Below, one piece after another: positions 41,852 through 50,431 of a stretch of 54,649 nucleotides of DNA (position 1 is its first letter; each line of letters starts with the position of its first letter). Origin of the DNA: Candidatus Woesearchaeota archaeon. GTDB taxonomy: Archaea; Nanobdellota; Nanobdellia; Woesearchaeales; UBA11576. Position numbers and translations under genes: made by a program. The notes under the pieces were generated by a model. The model was not told the origin of the DNA, did no database searches, and saw nothing but the letters and a program-made list of their open reading frames with translations. The stretch spans positions 1-54,649 of the forward strand of contig JACQXV010000011.1 of assembly GCA_016208715.1 (NCBI GenBank). Reading direction: 5' to 3'.

Positions 41852-41872
41852 GCCGACATTTGGAATTCTTAA

Positions 41873-42180
41873 TGTCATAAAAATTATGGCAAGCGCTTAA
41901 CCTGGCAATAAAGTGCCGGGCTTGTTCAGCGCTTGCTCATTCATAATTTTTAGGACACAACAAAAAGCTAAGCTTTTTGTGTGCCAAAAATAGTGATTTT
42001 TGTGCACCAAAGCTAGAAAGCCATTCATCCACGTGATAAAGCGCGTGGCTTTCTGGTTTTTGCGTGTCAAAAGCTCACGATCACCACCGGTCACGCCATT
42101 CTAGGTTATTTACTAGCCTCAACGTGCACGGCGAGCGTCGTGCCGACGCTGCGATAGAATCAGCTAAACAAATACAAAAA
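41873..42180. repeat. Three successive hairpins plus a family B right-end fragment
   Basis: No gene is seen. 41876-41953: TAAAAATTATG/CATAATTTTTA with inner CAAGCGC/GCGCTTG. 41955-41984: CAAAAAGC/GCTTTTTG with ACACA/TGTGT. 42013-42054: AGAAAGCCA/TGGCTTTCT with inner CACG/CGTG. Then GTCAAAAGCTCACGATCACC resembles 30772, and a family B right end (GCGAGCGTCGT ... CAGCTAAACAAATAC) ends at 42176. Confidence 0.65.
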
Positions 42181-42308
42181 TAAGAAAAAACACAAGAAGG
42201 AGAAAAGCTACGCTTTCGCGCGTTCTTCAACAAAAAGTGTGCTTTTGACTGTTGCTATATAGCAAGCCCACAAACCGAAGGTTTGGGATGCAACAGATTC
42301 TGCTCGTT

Positions 42309-42632
42309 TTAGACGGGTGGAATCTTGGCGCATTGAAGAAACAATTCCTCGAACTTCTTGCGACAACGGTTTTCCTTGTAGTAGATCGCGTGCGAGGCGC
42401 GCTTCTTGAAAAGCGCGATCCCGAGACCGATGACGTGGCTATGGTAGTTGCCAAGGTCCTCATCAATCATAACGTTTCGGGCGTCTGCGATGCACTGCCG
42501 CAGGAGGTATATGTTCTCGAGGCGTGCTCGTTGTTCTTCTTCTCGTTCTTCTTGTGGTTCTAAAACAATTTCTTCCCAGCGCGGGTTATTCGAGCCAGGG
42601 ATTTCTCGTGGGTATGTTTTGACAAAGCTCAT
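42309..42632 (-). CDS. Small charged protein of unknown function
   Basis: A 107-residue protein, acidic in the first half (EEIVLEPQEEREEEQRARLE), helical, with NIYLLRQCIADARNVMIDED and GLGIALFKKRASHAIYY. The ATG at 42632 is chosen since a TATA-like TTGTATAATG lies 20-30 bp upstream. No family is recognised. It lies in the same direction as and downstream of the HerA-type ATPase. Confidence 0.6.
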   Translation of the reverse strand: MSFVKTYPREIPGSNNPRWEEIVLEPQEEREEEQRARLENIYLLRQCIADARNVMIDEDLGNYHSHVIGLGIALFKKRASHAIYYKENRCRKKFEELFLQCAKIPPV

Positions 42633-42776
42633 GCAACTGGTGCAGCGAAACACATTATACAATGTTTTGGTAAAAAAGCACACTATTTTTCGACGGAAAT
42701 GAATTTTTTCCTATCAGCAATGAAACTATTTTTATAATGAAGAGTGAAAGCAAAAATCCTTAGAGAAATGAGAAAA

Positions 42777-44099
42777 TTATTCTTCTACTTTCTTGATTTT
42801 CACTGCGGAAGGTGATTCTCCCCCGTGCCAGGTGAATCGCGGCCGTACGCGGATTGGATACATTTTTTCATTTGTGTCGTCAAAGATGAGCGCAGCTCCA
42901 TTGACGCGCGGGAGATTGTCGATCTGTGCTGCAAGACCTTCTCGCATATAACTCTGCATAAGCATACCAAGGGCATCGATGTCAATTTTTGCAGTGATGC
43001 GATGCGAAATCACTGTATCGGCCTGTGTCATAACGTCAGTATGGATTTTTCCCGGCTGTTGGGTTGCGAGGATAAGCGAGATTCCTGGTTGTCTTCCCTC
43101 ACGCATGATTGTAACAAGGGGGTCGGTAGCGACATTTGATCCCTGGCGCGGCAAGAACTCGTGCGCTTCATCAAGCACCAGCCAGACGAACGGCATTTCC
43201 TGTTTTTTCTTTGCGACATCTTCTGCTGAAAAATAATCGATGGCGCTGTGGAGTTGTTGAAACTCTTCGTTCTTGCGGGCAAGCATACGTTGGACGAAGA
43301 GTTTTTTTGCGATGAGCCCGACAATGAGAGCCTTGATTTTCCAGCCTCCGGGTGACGTCGCGTAACAGCTCACGTCAAGAACGGTGACTTGTCCGCCCGC
43401 AGAAAGCTCTTCAATGGTCGTGCCTTGAACATCAAACACGCCCCAGTTTTCGGTACTTCTCAGCCGGTTTTCAAGAGCATCCTTAACAGTTTGCTCGCTG
43501 CGATCGTCTTGTTGGACAATCTGAACCATATCGTTGATAGAATAGTTGTCTTGAATCTTGCGTAGTTGATTGACGACCCGTTCGATCAGGATGCCCATCG
43601 GGTCATTAGAACCAATGTCAAAACTCATGATCCAATCTGCTGCGTCGAGTTCTGCTGGTTTGATCGCAAAGGGTTTGTCGGTGGGAATACCCTGATCCTT
43701 ATACTTGTAGTAATAGTCGATTGGGGTGTAGATAACTATGTCGAGGCCTTTTCCTTTAAGCCCCCATGCTTTGAGGAGCTCTTCATCTTTTTTGTTGGTG
43801 TACTTCATCGTCCAATAGACTCCCATCGTATCAAGAAAAATGAAACTCAGGTTTTGGTTAATTTCGTGCGGTAGATCTGCCATGCCTTCGGCGATGACGC
43901 CCATGGTGTAGCTTTTTCCGCCGCCGCGCTTTCCGCAGATGAATACTACATGGGATCGCGCAACATCAAGATAGACGTTATTTGAGAGGCTTGTTACGCG
44001 GCCCATCTTAATGTACTGCTTTCCGAGAAAAACACAACCTTCACTACCAAAAGCCGCAAGATCTTGCGGCGTACGGCCAATTATGATGTCGCGCGTCAT
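42777..44099 (-). CDS. HerA/FtsK-type ATPase (DUF87-like)
   Basis: A 440-residue P-loop ATPase. Walker A GKRGGGKSY (residues 56-64), Walker B VWLVLDEAHEFLP (about 313-325), and the sensor segments LILATQQPGKI, VMTQADTVISHRIT, with an Arg-rich region, are typical of the HerA-FtsK class that pumps DNA or drives nucleases in archaeal DNA repair. No NurA gene is present here. The first 40 residues lack the usual HAS-barrel length. TATA-like ATTTAAAT about 26 bp before the ATG suggests a leaderless message. Confidence 0.9.
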   Translation of the reverse strand: MTRDIIIGRTPQDLAAFGSEGCVFLGKQYIKMGRVTSLSNNVYLDVARSHVVFICGKRGGGKSYTMGVIAEGMADLPHEINQNLSFIFLDTMGVYWTMKYTNKKDEELLKAWGLKGKGLDIVIYTPIDYYYKYKDQGIPTDKPFAIKPAELDAADWIMSFDIGSNDPMGILIERVVNQLRKIQDNYSINDMVQIVQQDDRSEQTVKDALENRLRSTENWGVFDVQGTTIEELSAGGQVTVLDVSCYATSPGGWKIKALIVGLIAKKLFVQRMLARKNEEFQQLHSAIDYFSAEDVAKKKQEMPFVWLVLDEAHEFLPRQGSNVATDPLVTIMREGRQPGISLILATQQPGKIHTDVMTQADTVISHRITAKIDIDALGMLMQSYMREGLAAQIDNLPRVNGAALIFDDTNEKMYPIRVRPRFTWHGGESPSAVKIKKVEE

Positions 44100-44172
44100 A
44101 AAACATACAGGCTCGAAAAACGCATTTAAATCTTTAGTATAACTAATAAGTTATAAAACGTCTCCAGCGCCT

Positions 44173-44316
44173 GGCTCTGTCACGAATCTGCCGCTGACAC
44201 CCTGCGAGCTGAAACGATTTACCTTGTGTTAGACATCCTCTCGGCGACAACATCGCTTCAAACCTCCACAGCGAGCGGTGCAGCGGCCGAGCGTAAGCGA
44301 GATTCGGGACAGTGCC
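44173..44316 (+). repeat. Family A MITE-like repeat, copy 7, with 9-bp direct repeats
   Basis: A 144-bp element. CCAGCGCCT is found at 44164-44172 and 44317-44325, outside the two ends. It lies between the divergent HerA-type and parvulin genes. Confidence 0.9.
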
Positions 44317-44366
44317 CCAGCGCCTTTAATGTATTGCCGAAAATAAAAGCGGCATGGAGAGAAAAG

Positions 44367-44569
44367 TCGTACGTGGAAAGCTTTGTCGGTAAGCGAACTT
44401 CACCACATATGTACGACCAGCACCGCTCAGACGCGCTACGCGCATCTTCGCTCATTTTCCGCCACAGCCAGCTCGTGAGCGGATACAGTTCATCTAAGGC
44501 CGACATTCCCCGATGGGGCATCCCCCTTGTCGGCGTCAATGAAAGTTCGTCTAAGCTTTCCACGTACGA
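44367..44569. other. Long inverted repeat, possible structured RNA
   Basis: TCGTACGTGGAAAGCTT at 44367-44383 pairs perfectly with AAGCTTTCCACGTACGA at 44553-44569. The interior has smaller pairings (CCGACATTCC against the later GTCGG; CACAGCCAGCTCGTGAG). A TATA box of the downstream gene (GTTTTATAAACC) follows about 10 bp later. It may encode a small structured RNA or be a mobile relic. Confidence 0.5.
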
Positions 44570-44652
44570 AAAGTCAGAAGTTTTATAAACCGACTCCTAT
44601 TTGTGCCATCAAGTTTGGTCAAGTTTGATTGGTAAATAAGGAGGGGGGTACA

Positions 44653-45738
44653 TTGAGCGAGGATAACGAAAAAGAGCAAGGACGCAGTCCAGTACATGGC
44701 GGTGGACACGCACAAACGTCTCACGGCCCGCATACTTCGCATTCCGCTTCTCACAACCTAAAGCCGCACGCACAGGCACGTAAGGAGAGCTTTGAGCCAA
44801 GATCACACAGTCATAAGAAAAAAGAGAGCAACGTCAAGTACGCCATCATTGCAACCGTTCTTTTTCTTGTTATTGTTGGAGCGATCTATCTATTCCAACG
44901 AAAGGGTTCTGCTGAGAACAAGTCTATTGCGGCAGTCGTGAATGACGAGCACATTACAAACGCATACATCAATGAGCAGTACGCACGCATTCCAGCTCAG
45001 TTCAAGGCATTCATTACTCGCGAAGTCCTGGTAAATCAGACGATCAATGAAGTTTTGCTGTTGCAGGAAGCAAAGAAGAAAGGAGTCACGATAACAAAGG
45101 ACGAAGTGACTCTGGTTTTGCGTGATGCGATGGCAAAAGCGCAGATTACACAAGAACAGTTGGATCAGAAGCTTTTGGAGCAGAACATCACGATGGATTA
45201 CTTGCTTGATGTCTACGGCCGTCAATTGGTGATCACGAAATTATTGGATCAAGAGCTGTTTGGTTCGGTAACCGCCACTGATGATGAGGTTGAAGCATTC
45301 TACAATGCAAAGGTTCATGCCGCGCACATCCTGTACGAAACAGAGGCTGAAGCGAAGTCGGCAATTGCAAAACTCAAGAAGTTTTCTGTAGCAAAGCTGC
45401 CATCCGAGTTTGAAAAACTCGCAAAGACAGAGTCCAAGGACCCATCAGGCCAAGCTAATGGTGGCGATTTGGGTGAGTTCGAAAAGGGACAGATGGTTCA
45501 GCCGTTTGAAGAGGCAGTTTTCGCACTCAAGGAAGGCCAGATGACACAAGCGCCGGTTAAGAGTCAGTTTGGGTATCATGTCATCTTGCGCTTGCCAAAG
45601 GAAAGGACGCTTGATGAATCGCGGGAAGATATTGCGAAGATGCTCAAGGATCAGAAGAAATCTGTACTGGTTCCGCAGTATCTCTCTACGTTGGCATCAC
45701 AGGCAACCATTCGTGTGTTTCCGGCACCAAAGGAATGA
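44653..45738 (+). CDS. Membrane-anchored parvulin-type peptidyl-prolyl isomerase (SurA/PrsA-like)
   Basis: A 361-residue protein. A cytoplasmic His-rich N-terminus (HGGGHAQTSHGPHTSHSASH), a transmembrane helix (about 63-82, YAIIATVLFLVIVGAIYLF), a SurA_N-like helical region (about 95-205) and a parvulin domain (about 215-310, with AAHILYETEAEA, SGQANGGDLGEFEKG, SQFGYHVILRL) are in order. It likely helps fold secreted or surface proteins such as the S-layer. The TTG at 44653 is preferred: GGAGGGG lies 6 bases upstream. Confidence 0.88.
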   Translation: MSEDNEKEQGRSPVHGGGHAQTSHGPHTSHSASHNLKPHAQARKESFEPRSHSHKKKESNVKYAIIATVLFLVIVGAIYLFQRKGSAENKSIAAVVNDEHITNAYINEQYARIPAQFKAFITREVLVNQTINEVLLLQEAKKKGVTITKDEVTLVLRDAMAKAQITQEQLDQKLLEQNITMDYLLDVYGRQLVITKLLDQELFGSVTATDDEVEAFYNAKVHAAHILYETEAEAKSAIAKLKKFSVAKLPSEFEKLAKTESKDPSGQANGGDLGEFEKGQMVQPFEEAVFALKEGQMTQAPVKSQFGYHVILRLPKERTLDESREDIAKMLKDQKKSVLVPQYLSTLASQATIRVFPAPKE

Positions 45739-45862
45739 TTGCAGGAACTATCCCGTAAATATTTTTTTATTTGTTCATCCCTTTTTGCGCTCTTTCGTTT
45801 TTTCTTATGGCGCATGAGCGAGTTGAATGGATAGGCCGGTTCACGCAAGAAACGATTTTACG

Positions 45863-47020
45863 ATGAAATCTGAGATAGCCGCCCTTGAATTGCATTATGT
45901 TGTTTCTGAATTATCTGCATGTGTAGGAGCCAAGGTTGAACAAGTCTATCAGCGCGACAAGCGCGAGTTGTTTTTCTCCCTTCATAGTTCGGGTGCGGGA
46001 AAGAAGTATCTGCGGATCGTGGTTGGAAAATTCTTGTATCTTGCAGCACGGAAGCCGGCCATGCCACAGGTGCCTCCTGGTTTTTGTCTTTATTTGAGAA
46101 AGAGGCTCAACAATGCTCGATTAGTGGGTGTTCGCCAGCTTGGATTTGAGCGCATTGTAGAGTTTTCGTTTGAGCGCAAAAGTCGGGAAGGCATCGCGTC
46201 ATTCCTGTTGTACGCTGAGCTTTTCACGCCGGGCAACATCGTCCTGTGTGATAGCAAGGAAATGATACTTTCAGTGCTTGAGAAGCAGAAGTGGGGAAAG
46301 CGCACCCTGGAACCAAAACACCGATACGAGTATCCAAAGAAAGACGCGAATGTTCTAACCGTGAACATAGATCAGTTCAAGGCAATCCTCGCCAAGTCAG
46401 ACAAAGAGAGTGTAGTGAAGACCTTGGCGATTGATCTTGGCCTTGGTGGAGTGTATGCAGAGGAGGTTTGTTTTCAGTCAGGGATTGACAAGCTGACAGA
46501 TAGCAAGAACCTTAAGGCTGCAGAAGTAGAAAAGGTTTTTGATGCGCTGCAAGACCTGCGTTCAGCAAAGATTCAGCCAATGATTATATGTGGCGCGGAT
46601 GAGTCGATCGTCGATGTTATTCCAATTGACCTTGCCGGCCATGCAAAGAAACCGCGCAAGGAGTTTTCATCTTTCAGCGAGGCATTGGATGCGGCCCTTT
46701 CTGAAAAGTTTGAAGTTTTAGAAGAGGAAAAGAAGATCTCTGAATCAAGATCAAGGTTTGCGAAGGTGGATGAAATACTTGCTGATCAGCAATCAAGGTT
46801 GGCGGGTTTGCAGAAGGCTGAATCTGAGAATCAACGGAAGGCAGAGCTCATCTACGAAAATTATACAGTAATTAATGATCTTCTAAAGCAATTGCTGGAA
46901 GCGAAGAAGAAATATTCATGGCAAGAGGTCAGGTCAAAACTGAAAGGCCACGCGATGATCAAAGGCGTCGATGAGAGGACTGGAGAAATCACAGTCGAAT
47001 TGAATGATACGCACAAGTGA
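45863..47020 (+). CDS. NFACT (RqcH/Rqc2-like) protein lacking the NFACT-R domain
   Basis: A 385-residue protein. The NFACT-N domain (LHYVVSELSACVGAKVEQVY, LRIVVGKFLYLAARKPAMPQ, FCLYLRKRLNNARLVGVRQL, FERIVEFSF) covers about 1-200, then a long coiled coil (about 270-345). The protein stops where the NFACT-R domain would begin, about 200-250 residues short of typical RqcH. The position of the conserved D-R pair reads E-R. RqcH/Rqc2 recruits Ala-tRNA to stalled 60S/50S-nascent chains; this version may have lost or separated that function. ATG at 45863 chosen by homology. Confidence 0.82.
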   Translation: MKSEIAALELHYVVSELSACVGAKVEQVYQRDKRELFFSLHSSGAGKKYLRIVVGKFLYLAARKPAMPQVPPGFCLYLRKRLNNARLVGVRQLGFERIVEFSFERKSREGIASFLLYAELFTPGNIVLCDSKEMILSVLEKQKWGKRTLEPKHRYEYPKKDANVLTVNIDQFKAILAKSDKESVVKTLAIDLGLGGVYAEEVCFQSGIDKLTDSKNLKAAEVEKVFDALQDLRSAKIQPMIICGADESIVDVIPIDLAGHAKKPRKEFSSFSEALDAALSEKFEVLEEEKKISESRSRFAKVDEILADQQSRLAGLQKAESENQRKAELIYENYTVINDLLKQLLEAKKKYSWQEVRSKLKGHAMIKGVDERTGEITVELNDTHK

Positions 47021-47201
47021 TGCCAATATACGCGCGGGAACTCCGGAACGCCATCACTTGACAAAAACACAAAAAGAGCGATACTTTGACAAGACAGCAA
47101 GGAGAAGCACGGCTCTGTAAAAAGCTTCTTGTGCCGGCACCTGTTTTCTACAGGGCTAGAAGCGCAAAAAGCTCTTATATACATACTTCTATCCAATGCT
47201 T
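47021..47201. other. Intergenic promoter region
   Basis: No gene. A TATA box (CTTATATACATAC, about 47172-47184) lies 20-30 bp before the ATG at 47202. Inverted pieces CTCTGTAAAAAGCTTCTTG ... AAAAGCTC and CCGGCACC/TTCTACAG also occur near 13340-13370. Confidence 0.45.
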
Positions 47202-47576
47202 ATGGCCGCCCAATCTCCTGTTCCAAAGATTGTAGAAAAGCCCTGGGGGCGAGAGATATGGTTCGCGCACAATGAGCAGTATGCTGGAAAGATTCTCGAA
47301 GTGAAGGCCGGTAAAAGGCTTTCACTGCAATATCACAAGATGAAGCACGAGACTATGTATTTGTTGCAGGGAAGGATGTCTTTTGTGAGCGGCAATGACG
47401 TTGAGAGACCCGACGAACTTTCAAGAGAAGAGTTTGCTGCCCCCCGTACGATTATAATTCCTCCTCATACAATCCACCGCGTTGAAGCGATTGATGATAT
47501 TGTACTGGTAGAAGTTTCTACTCCGCAGCTTGATGATGTTGTGCGTCTTTCTGATGATTACGGAAGAAGTGGCTGA
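47202..47576 (+). CDS. Cupin, mannose-6-phosphate isomerase type II-like
   Basis: A 124-residue cupin. VEKPWGREIWFAHNEQYAGK, KAGKRLSLQYHKMKHETMYL (metal-binding HxH-like and E), and IIIPPHTIHRVEAID (the His of the second cupin motif) match the C-terminal isomerase domain of ManC-type or stand-alone proteins. It interconverts fructose-6-P and mannose-6-P in the GDP-mannose route. ATG at 47202 after a TATA box. Confidence 0.85.
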   Translation: MAAQSPVPKIVEKPWGREIWFAHNEQYAGKILEVKAGKRLSLQYHKMKHETMYLLQGRMSFVSGNDVERPDELSREEFAAPRTIIIPPHTIHRVEAIDDIVLVEVSTPQLDDVVRLSDDYGRSG

Positions 47577-47699
47577 TCGGCCGCTCAAGTGTCTCTTTTG
47601 TTCACAAGGCGTGCGCTGAGAAATTCTTGGTAGTTTACGATCACAGCAAGGTAGGTTTATAAATTGCTTTGTTTTTCCAGTAGAGGGGGTTTAGGAACG

Positions 47700-48401
47700 G
47701 TGGCAGATTGGCATGAAAGAAAAATAGAAGAGGACACGAAACCTCTCCAATGTGCAGTGATATTGGCCGGAGGTCTCGGTACACGCCTCTATCCCGTTAC
47801 GCTCGAAATCCCAAAACCCCTTATCCCTGTTCAAGGCAGAACGCTGACAGAGCACATCCTTGATCTGCTCAAGGAGGCAGGTGTTCGAAGAGTGTATCTC
47901 AGTATAGGATATCGCGCAAAACAAGTGATGGACTACTTCGGCGATGGCTCAAGGTTCGGTGTGGATATGCGCTACATCGTAGAAGATACTCCCTTGGGAA
48001 CGGGCGGCTGGATGAATATGATCGATTGCGCGCATCCGGATTTAGAACATTGCAGTAATGCCGCGCTCATTACGATCGCTCTTTCAGAAGTCGATGACCC
48101 GAGCGCTTTTGGTGTTGCGCGGCTTGAAGGAAACAGGATTGTTGAGTTTGTAGAAAAACCACCTCGCGAGCTGGCGCCTTCAAGATTTATCAGTTCTGGA
48201 TATTATATCTTCAGTCCGGAAGTGTTTTCCATGATTCCGTCATTGATTCCGCCTGCGGGATCATTCATGTTGGAGAAGCAGGTTTTCCCGAACGTCGCAA
48301 AGCAAGGGAGGCTCTTCGGTTACCCGTCGAGAGCGCAATGGTTTGACACGGGCACGTTTGAACGCTGGGAGAAAGTGATAAAGGAGTGGAGAAAACAATG
48401 A
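47700..48401 (+). CDS. Sugar-phosphate nucleotidyltransferase, with an internal deletion
   Basis: A 233-residue protein. The nucleotide-binding CAVILAGGLGTRLYPVTLEI followed by PKPLIPVQG, IEDTPLGTGG-like VEDTPLGTGGWM and the C-terminal WFDTGTFERW are as in mannose-1-P or glucose-1-P nucleotidyltransferases. The segment that should hold the NGD motif and the following strand (about 25 residues, after GGWM) is missing while the frame is kept. That loop carries a metal-binding Asp, so activity is doubtful. The GTG at 47700 is chosen. It overlaps the epimerase start by 4 bp. Confidence 0.8.
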   Translation: MADWHERKIEEDTKPLQCAVILAGGLGTRLYPVTLEIPKPLIPVQGRTLTEHILDLLKEAGVRRVYLSIGYRAKQVMDYFGDGSRFGVDMRYIVEDTPLGTGGWMNMIDCAHPDLEHCSNAALITIALSEVDDPSAFGVARLEGNRIVEFVEKPPRELAPSRFISSGYYIFSPEVFSMIPSLIPPAGSFMLEKQVFPNVAKQGRLFGYPSRAQWFDTGTFERWEKVIKEWRKQ

Positions 48402-49357
48402 GTAAAAAAATCTTGGTGACGGGAGCTGCAGGTTTTATTGGCAGTCACACGGTCGATGCATTGCTCGCGCGTGGCGACAGCGTCATCGGCATTGACAATT
48501 TCAATGACTATTATGATCCCATGCAAAAAGAGAGAAATATCGCGCAGCACGCAGGCAATCCATTCTTCAAGATAAATCGCGTGGACATTTGTGATCAAGA
48601 GTCGGTCAGGAGAATCGTTCACGAAGAGAAGCCCGATCGCATCATTCATCTAGCAGCGCGGGCTGGTGTGCGCTCTTCAGTGGAAAATCCACTGCTGTAT
48701 CAGCACGTGAATGTTTGCGGGACAACTGTGCTGCTTGAAGCTGCCCGTGAGTTTGGCGTGAAAAAATTCGTGTTTGCATCGTCATCCTCCGTTTACGGCA
48801 GTAACAAGAAGATGCCTTTCAGCGAAAACGATGCTGTCGATCATCCGATCTCCCCCTATGCAGCCACAAAGAGGGCTGGAGAATTGACGTGTAGCACGTA
48901 TCATCACTTGTTTGGAATAGATATCGCGTGCCTGCGTTTTTTTACAGTGTACGGCCCGCGCGGCCGTCCGGATATGGCTCCCTATCTGTTTACGAAATCG
49001 ATTGCAGAAGGTAAAGAGTTTGCAGTGTTCGGAGACGGATCAGCCCGACGAGATTTTACCTATATTGATGACATTGTAGCAGGAGTCATCGCGGCGTCGG
49101 ACAAGAATAGAGGTTATGAGATATTCAATTTGGGAAACTCACAGATGGTGGAAGTCAATCACCTTATCAGGGTCATCGAACAAAACCTTACAAAGCGCGC
49201 AAACGTCAGTTATGCCAATCCCACTCCCGGTGATGTTCCTGTCACGTGTGCTGACATTTCGAAAGCTCGTCGGATTCTTGGGTATGATCCGCAAACATCG
49301 ATCGAAGAAGGAATGCGGCGCTTTGTGGCATGGTATAACGAGCAAAAACAAAAATGA
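48398..49357 (+). CDS. NAD-dependent epimerase, UDP-glucuronate/glucose 4-epimerase type
   Basis: A 319-residue short-chain dehydrogenase-type enzyme. NAD-binding VTGAAGFIGSH (residues 7-17), DNFNDYYDP (typical of UDP-glucuronate 4-epimerases), SSSSVYGSN and the catalytic YAATK motif at about 147-151 are seen. VYGPRGRPDMAPY-FT and FGDGSARRDFTYIDD complete it. It overlaps the nucleotidyltransferase stop by 4 bp and the methyltransferase start by 4 bp; so it is translationally coupled to both. Confidence 0.92.
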   Translation: MSKKILVTGAAGFIGSHTVDALLARGDSVIGIDNFNDYYDPMQKERNIAQHAGNPFFKINRVDICDQESVRRIVHEEKPDRIIHLAARAGVRSSVENPLLYQHVNVCGTTVLLEAAREFGVKKFVFASSSSVYGSNKKMPFSENDAVDHPISPYAATKRAGELTCSTYHHLFGIDIACLRFFTVYGPRGRPDMAPYLFTKSIAEGKEFAVFGDGSARRDFTYIDDIVAGVIAASDKNRGYEIFNLGNSQMVEVNHLIRVIEQNLTKRANVSYANPTPGDVPVTCADISKARRILGYDPQTSIEEGMRRFVAWYNEQKQK

Positions 49358-50229
49358 AAATCTTCTTTTTACGTCGCTATGAGAAAATAGGACACAAGAT
49401 TGACGAGACAAAAGTGTCCGTACGCCAGGCAATTCGTGTGAATACACTGAAGATAGGTGTTTCTGCGCTGGCGAAACGCCTGTCAGCAAAAGGAGTGAAA
49501 GTCACAAGGATTCCTTTTGTTCGCGATGGTTTTTGGGTGGAGTCGTCGTTTTCTCTCAGTTCTACGCCGGAATACTTGTTCGGTTATTTTTACATGCAGG
49601 AGGCAGCATCACAAGTCCCGGTTGAGGTTCTTGATCCAAAACCTGGTGAGTTGGCGCTTGATATGTGTGCCTGCCCTGGATCTAAGACGACGCAGACAGC
49701 CGCGCTTATGAAAAACATGGGAGTCATTGTGGCGCTGGACTCAAATGCGGCACGCCTTGACGCGCTCAATAATAACATTGAACGTTTAGGCGCAACGCAA
49801 ACGATTATTTTTCAAAAAGACGCACAGTACATTGATGAAGAAGAATCACGAGAGATGTTTGATCGTGTTCTTCTTGACGCACCTTGTTCGGGCAACTTTG
49901 TAATCGAGGAAGATTGGTTTGACAAACGAACGCTTGAAGATATTAAGGCAAAATCGCGGGTGCAGAAGAATCTTCTGCGCCAAGCATCGTTAGTCGTCAA
50001 AAAAGGCGGAACAATCGTGTACGGCACGTGTTCATTGGAACCTGAGGAAGATGAGCAAGTCGTAGAATGGGGTCTAGAGAATCTTCCGCTGCGTCTTGAA
50101 AGAATCGTGCATCCTGCAAGTAAAATTGCTTCTCCGGGAGTTACACAGAACACGCGCGAGTGTTTGCGTTTTTGGCCAGACGAGACAGGCACGCAAGGTT
50201 TCTTTGTGGCAAAGTTCATTAAGATATAA
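49354..50229 (+). CDS. RNA m5C methyltransferase, RsmB/NOP2/Sun family
   Basis: A 291-residue SAM-dependent methyltransferase. IRVNTLKIG, the SAM-binding ALDMCACPGSKTTQTAA (about 108-124), VLLDAPCSG with the PC catalytic motif, and IVYGTCSLEPEEDEQVV with TCS (second catalytic Cys) are diagnostic. Target is tRNA or rRNA cytosine. ATG at 49354 overlaps the epimerase stop. It lacks an N-terminal PUA or NusB extension. Confidence 0.92.
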   Translation: MKIFFLRRYEKIGHKIDETKVSVRQAIRVNTLKIGVSALAKRLSAKGVKVTRIPFVRDGFWVESSFSLSSTPEYLFGYFYMQEAASQVPVEVLDPKPGELALDMCACPGSKTTQTAALMKNMGVIVALDSNAARLDALNNNIERLGATQTIIFQKDAQYIDEEESREMFDRVLLDAPCSGNFVIEEDWFDKRTLEDIKAKSRVQKNLLRQASLVVKKGGTIVYGTCSLEPEEDEQVVEWGLENLPLRLERIVHPASKIASPGVTQNTRECLRFWPDETGTQGFFVAKFIKI

Positions 50230-50271
50230 CTTAAAATCTAAACTTCTTGAGGAAGTGTTTTGAAAAAGAAA

Positions 50272-50386
50272 GGCGGACAGTTTCCTTTGCTTCCCGAGCT
50301 TAAATCAGTACAACAAAGGACGTAGGCTTGCTTGACTGCTGTGTTCGGAATGGGAACAGGTATGACCAGGCCACTATGACCGTCCA
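50272..50386 (-). rRNA. rrf: 5S rRNA, isolated
   Basis: On the minus strand the 5S signatures are seen: helix I GGACGG/CTGTCC, loop C region CCCATTCCGAACACAG, loop A/E parts (AAGCCTACGTCC, GTACTGATTTAA) and a GGAAAC near the 3' end. Length about 112-115 nt is a little short for archaea. No 16S or 23S is in the window, so it stands alone. A TATA box GACTTATAAACTA (about 50408-50418) lies about 25 bp upstream. Confidence 0.9.
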
Positions 50387-50431
50387 AAACCGTGGAGCAG
50401 GCATTAGTTTATAAGTCTTTTGTGGTGCCGA

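Noticed and set aside
44226-44588. A 120-residue frame
   Set aside because: It starts within a family A element and crosses the long inverted repeat.
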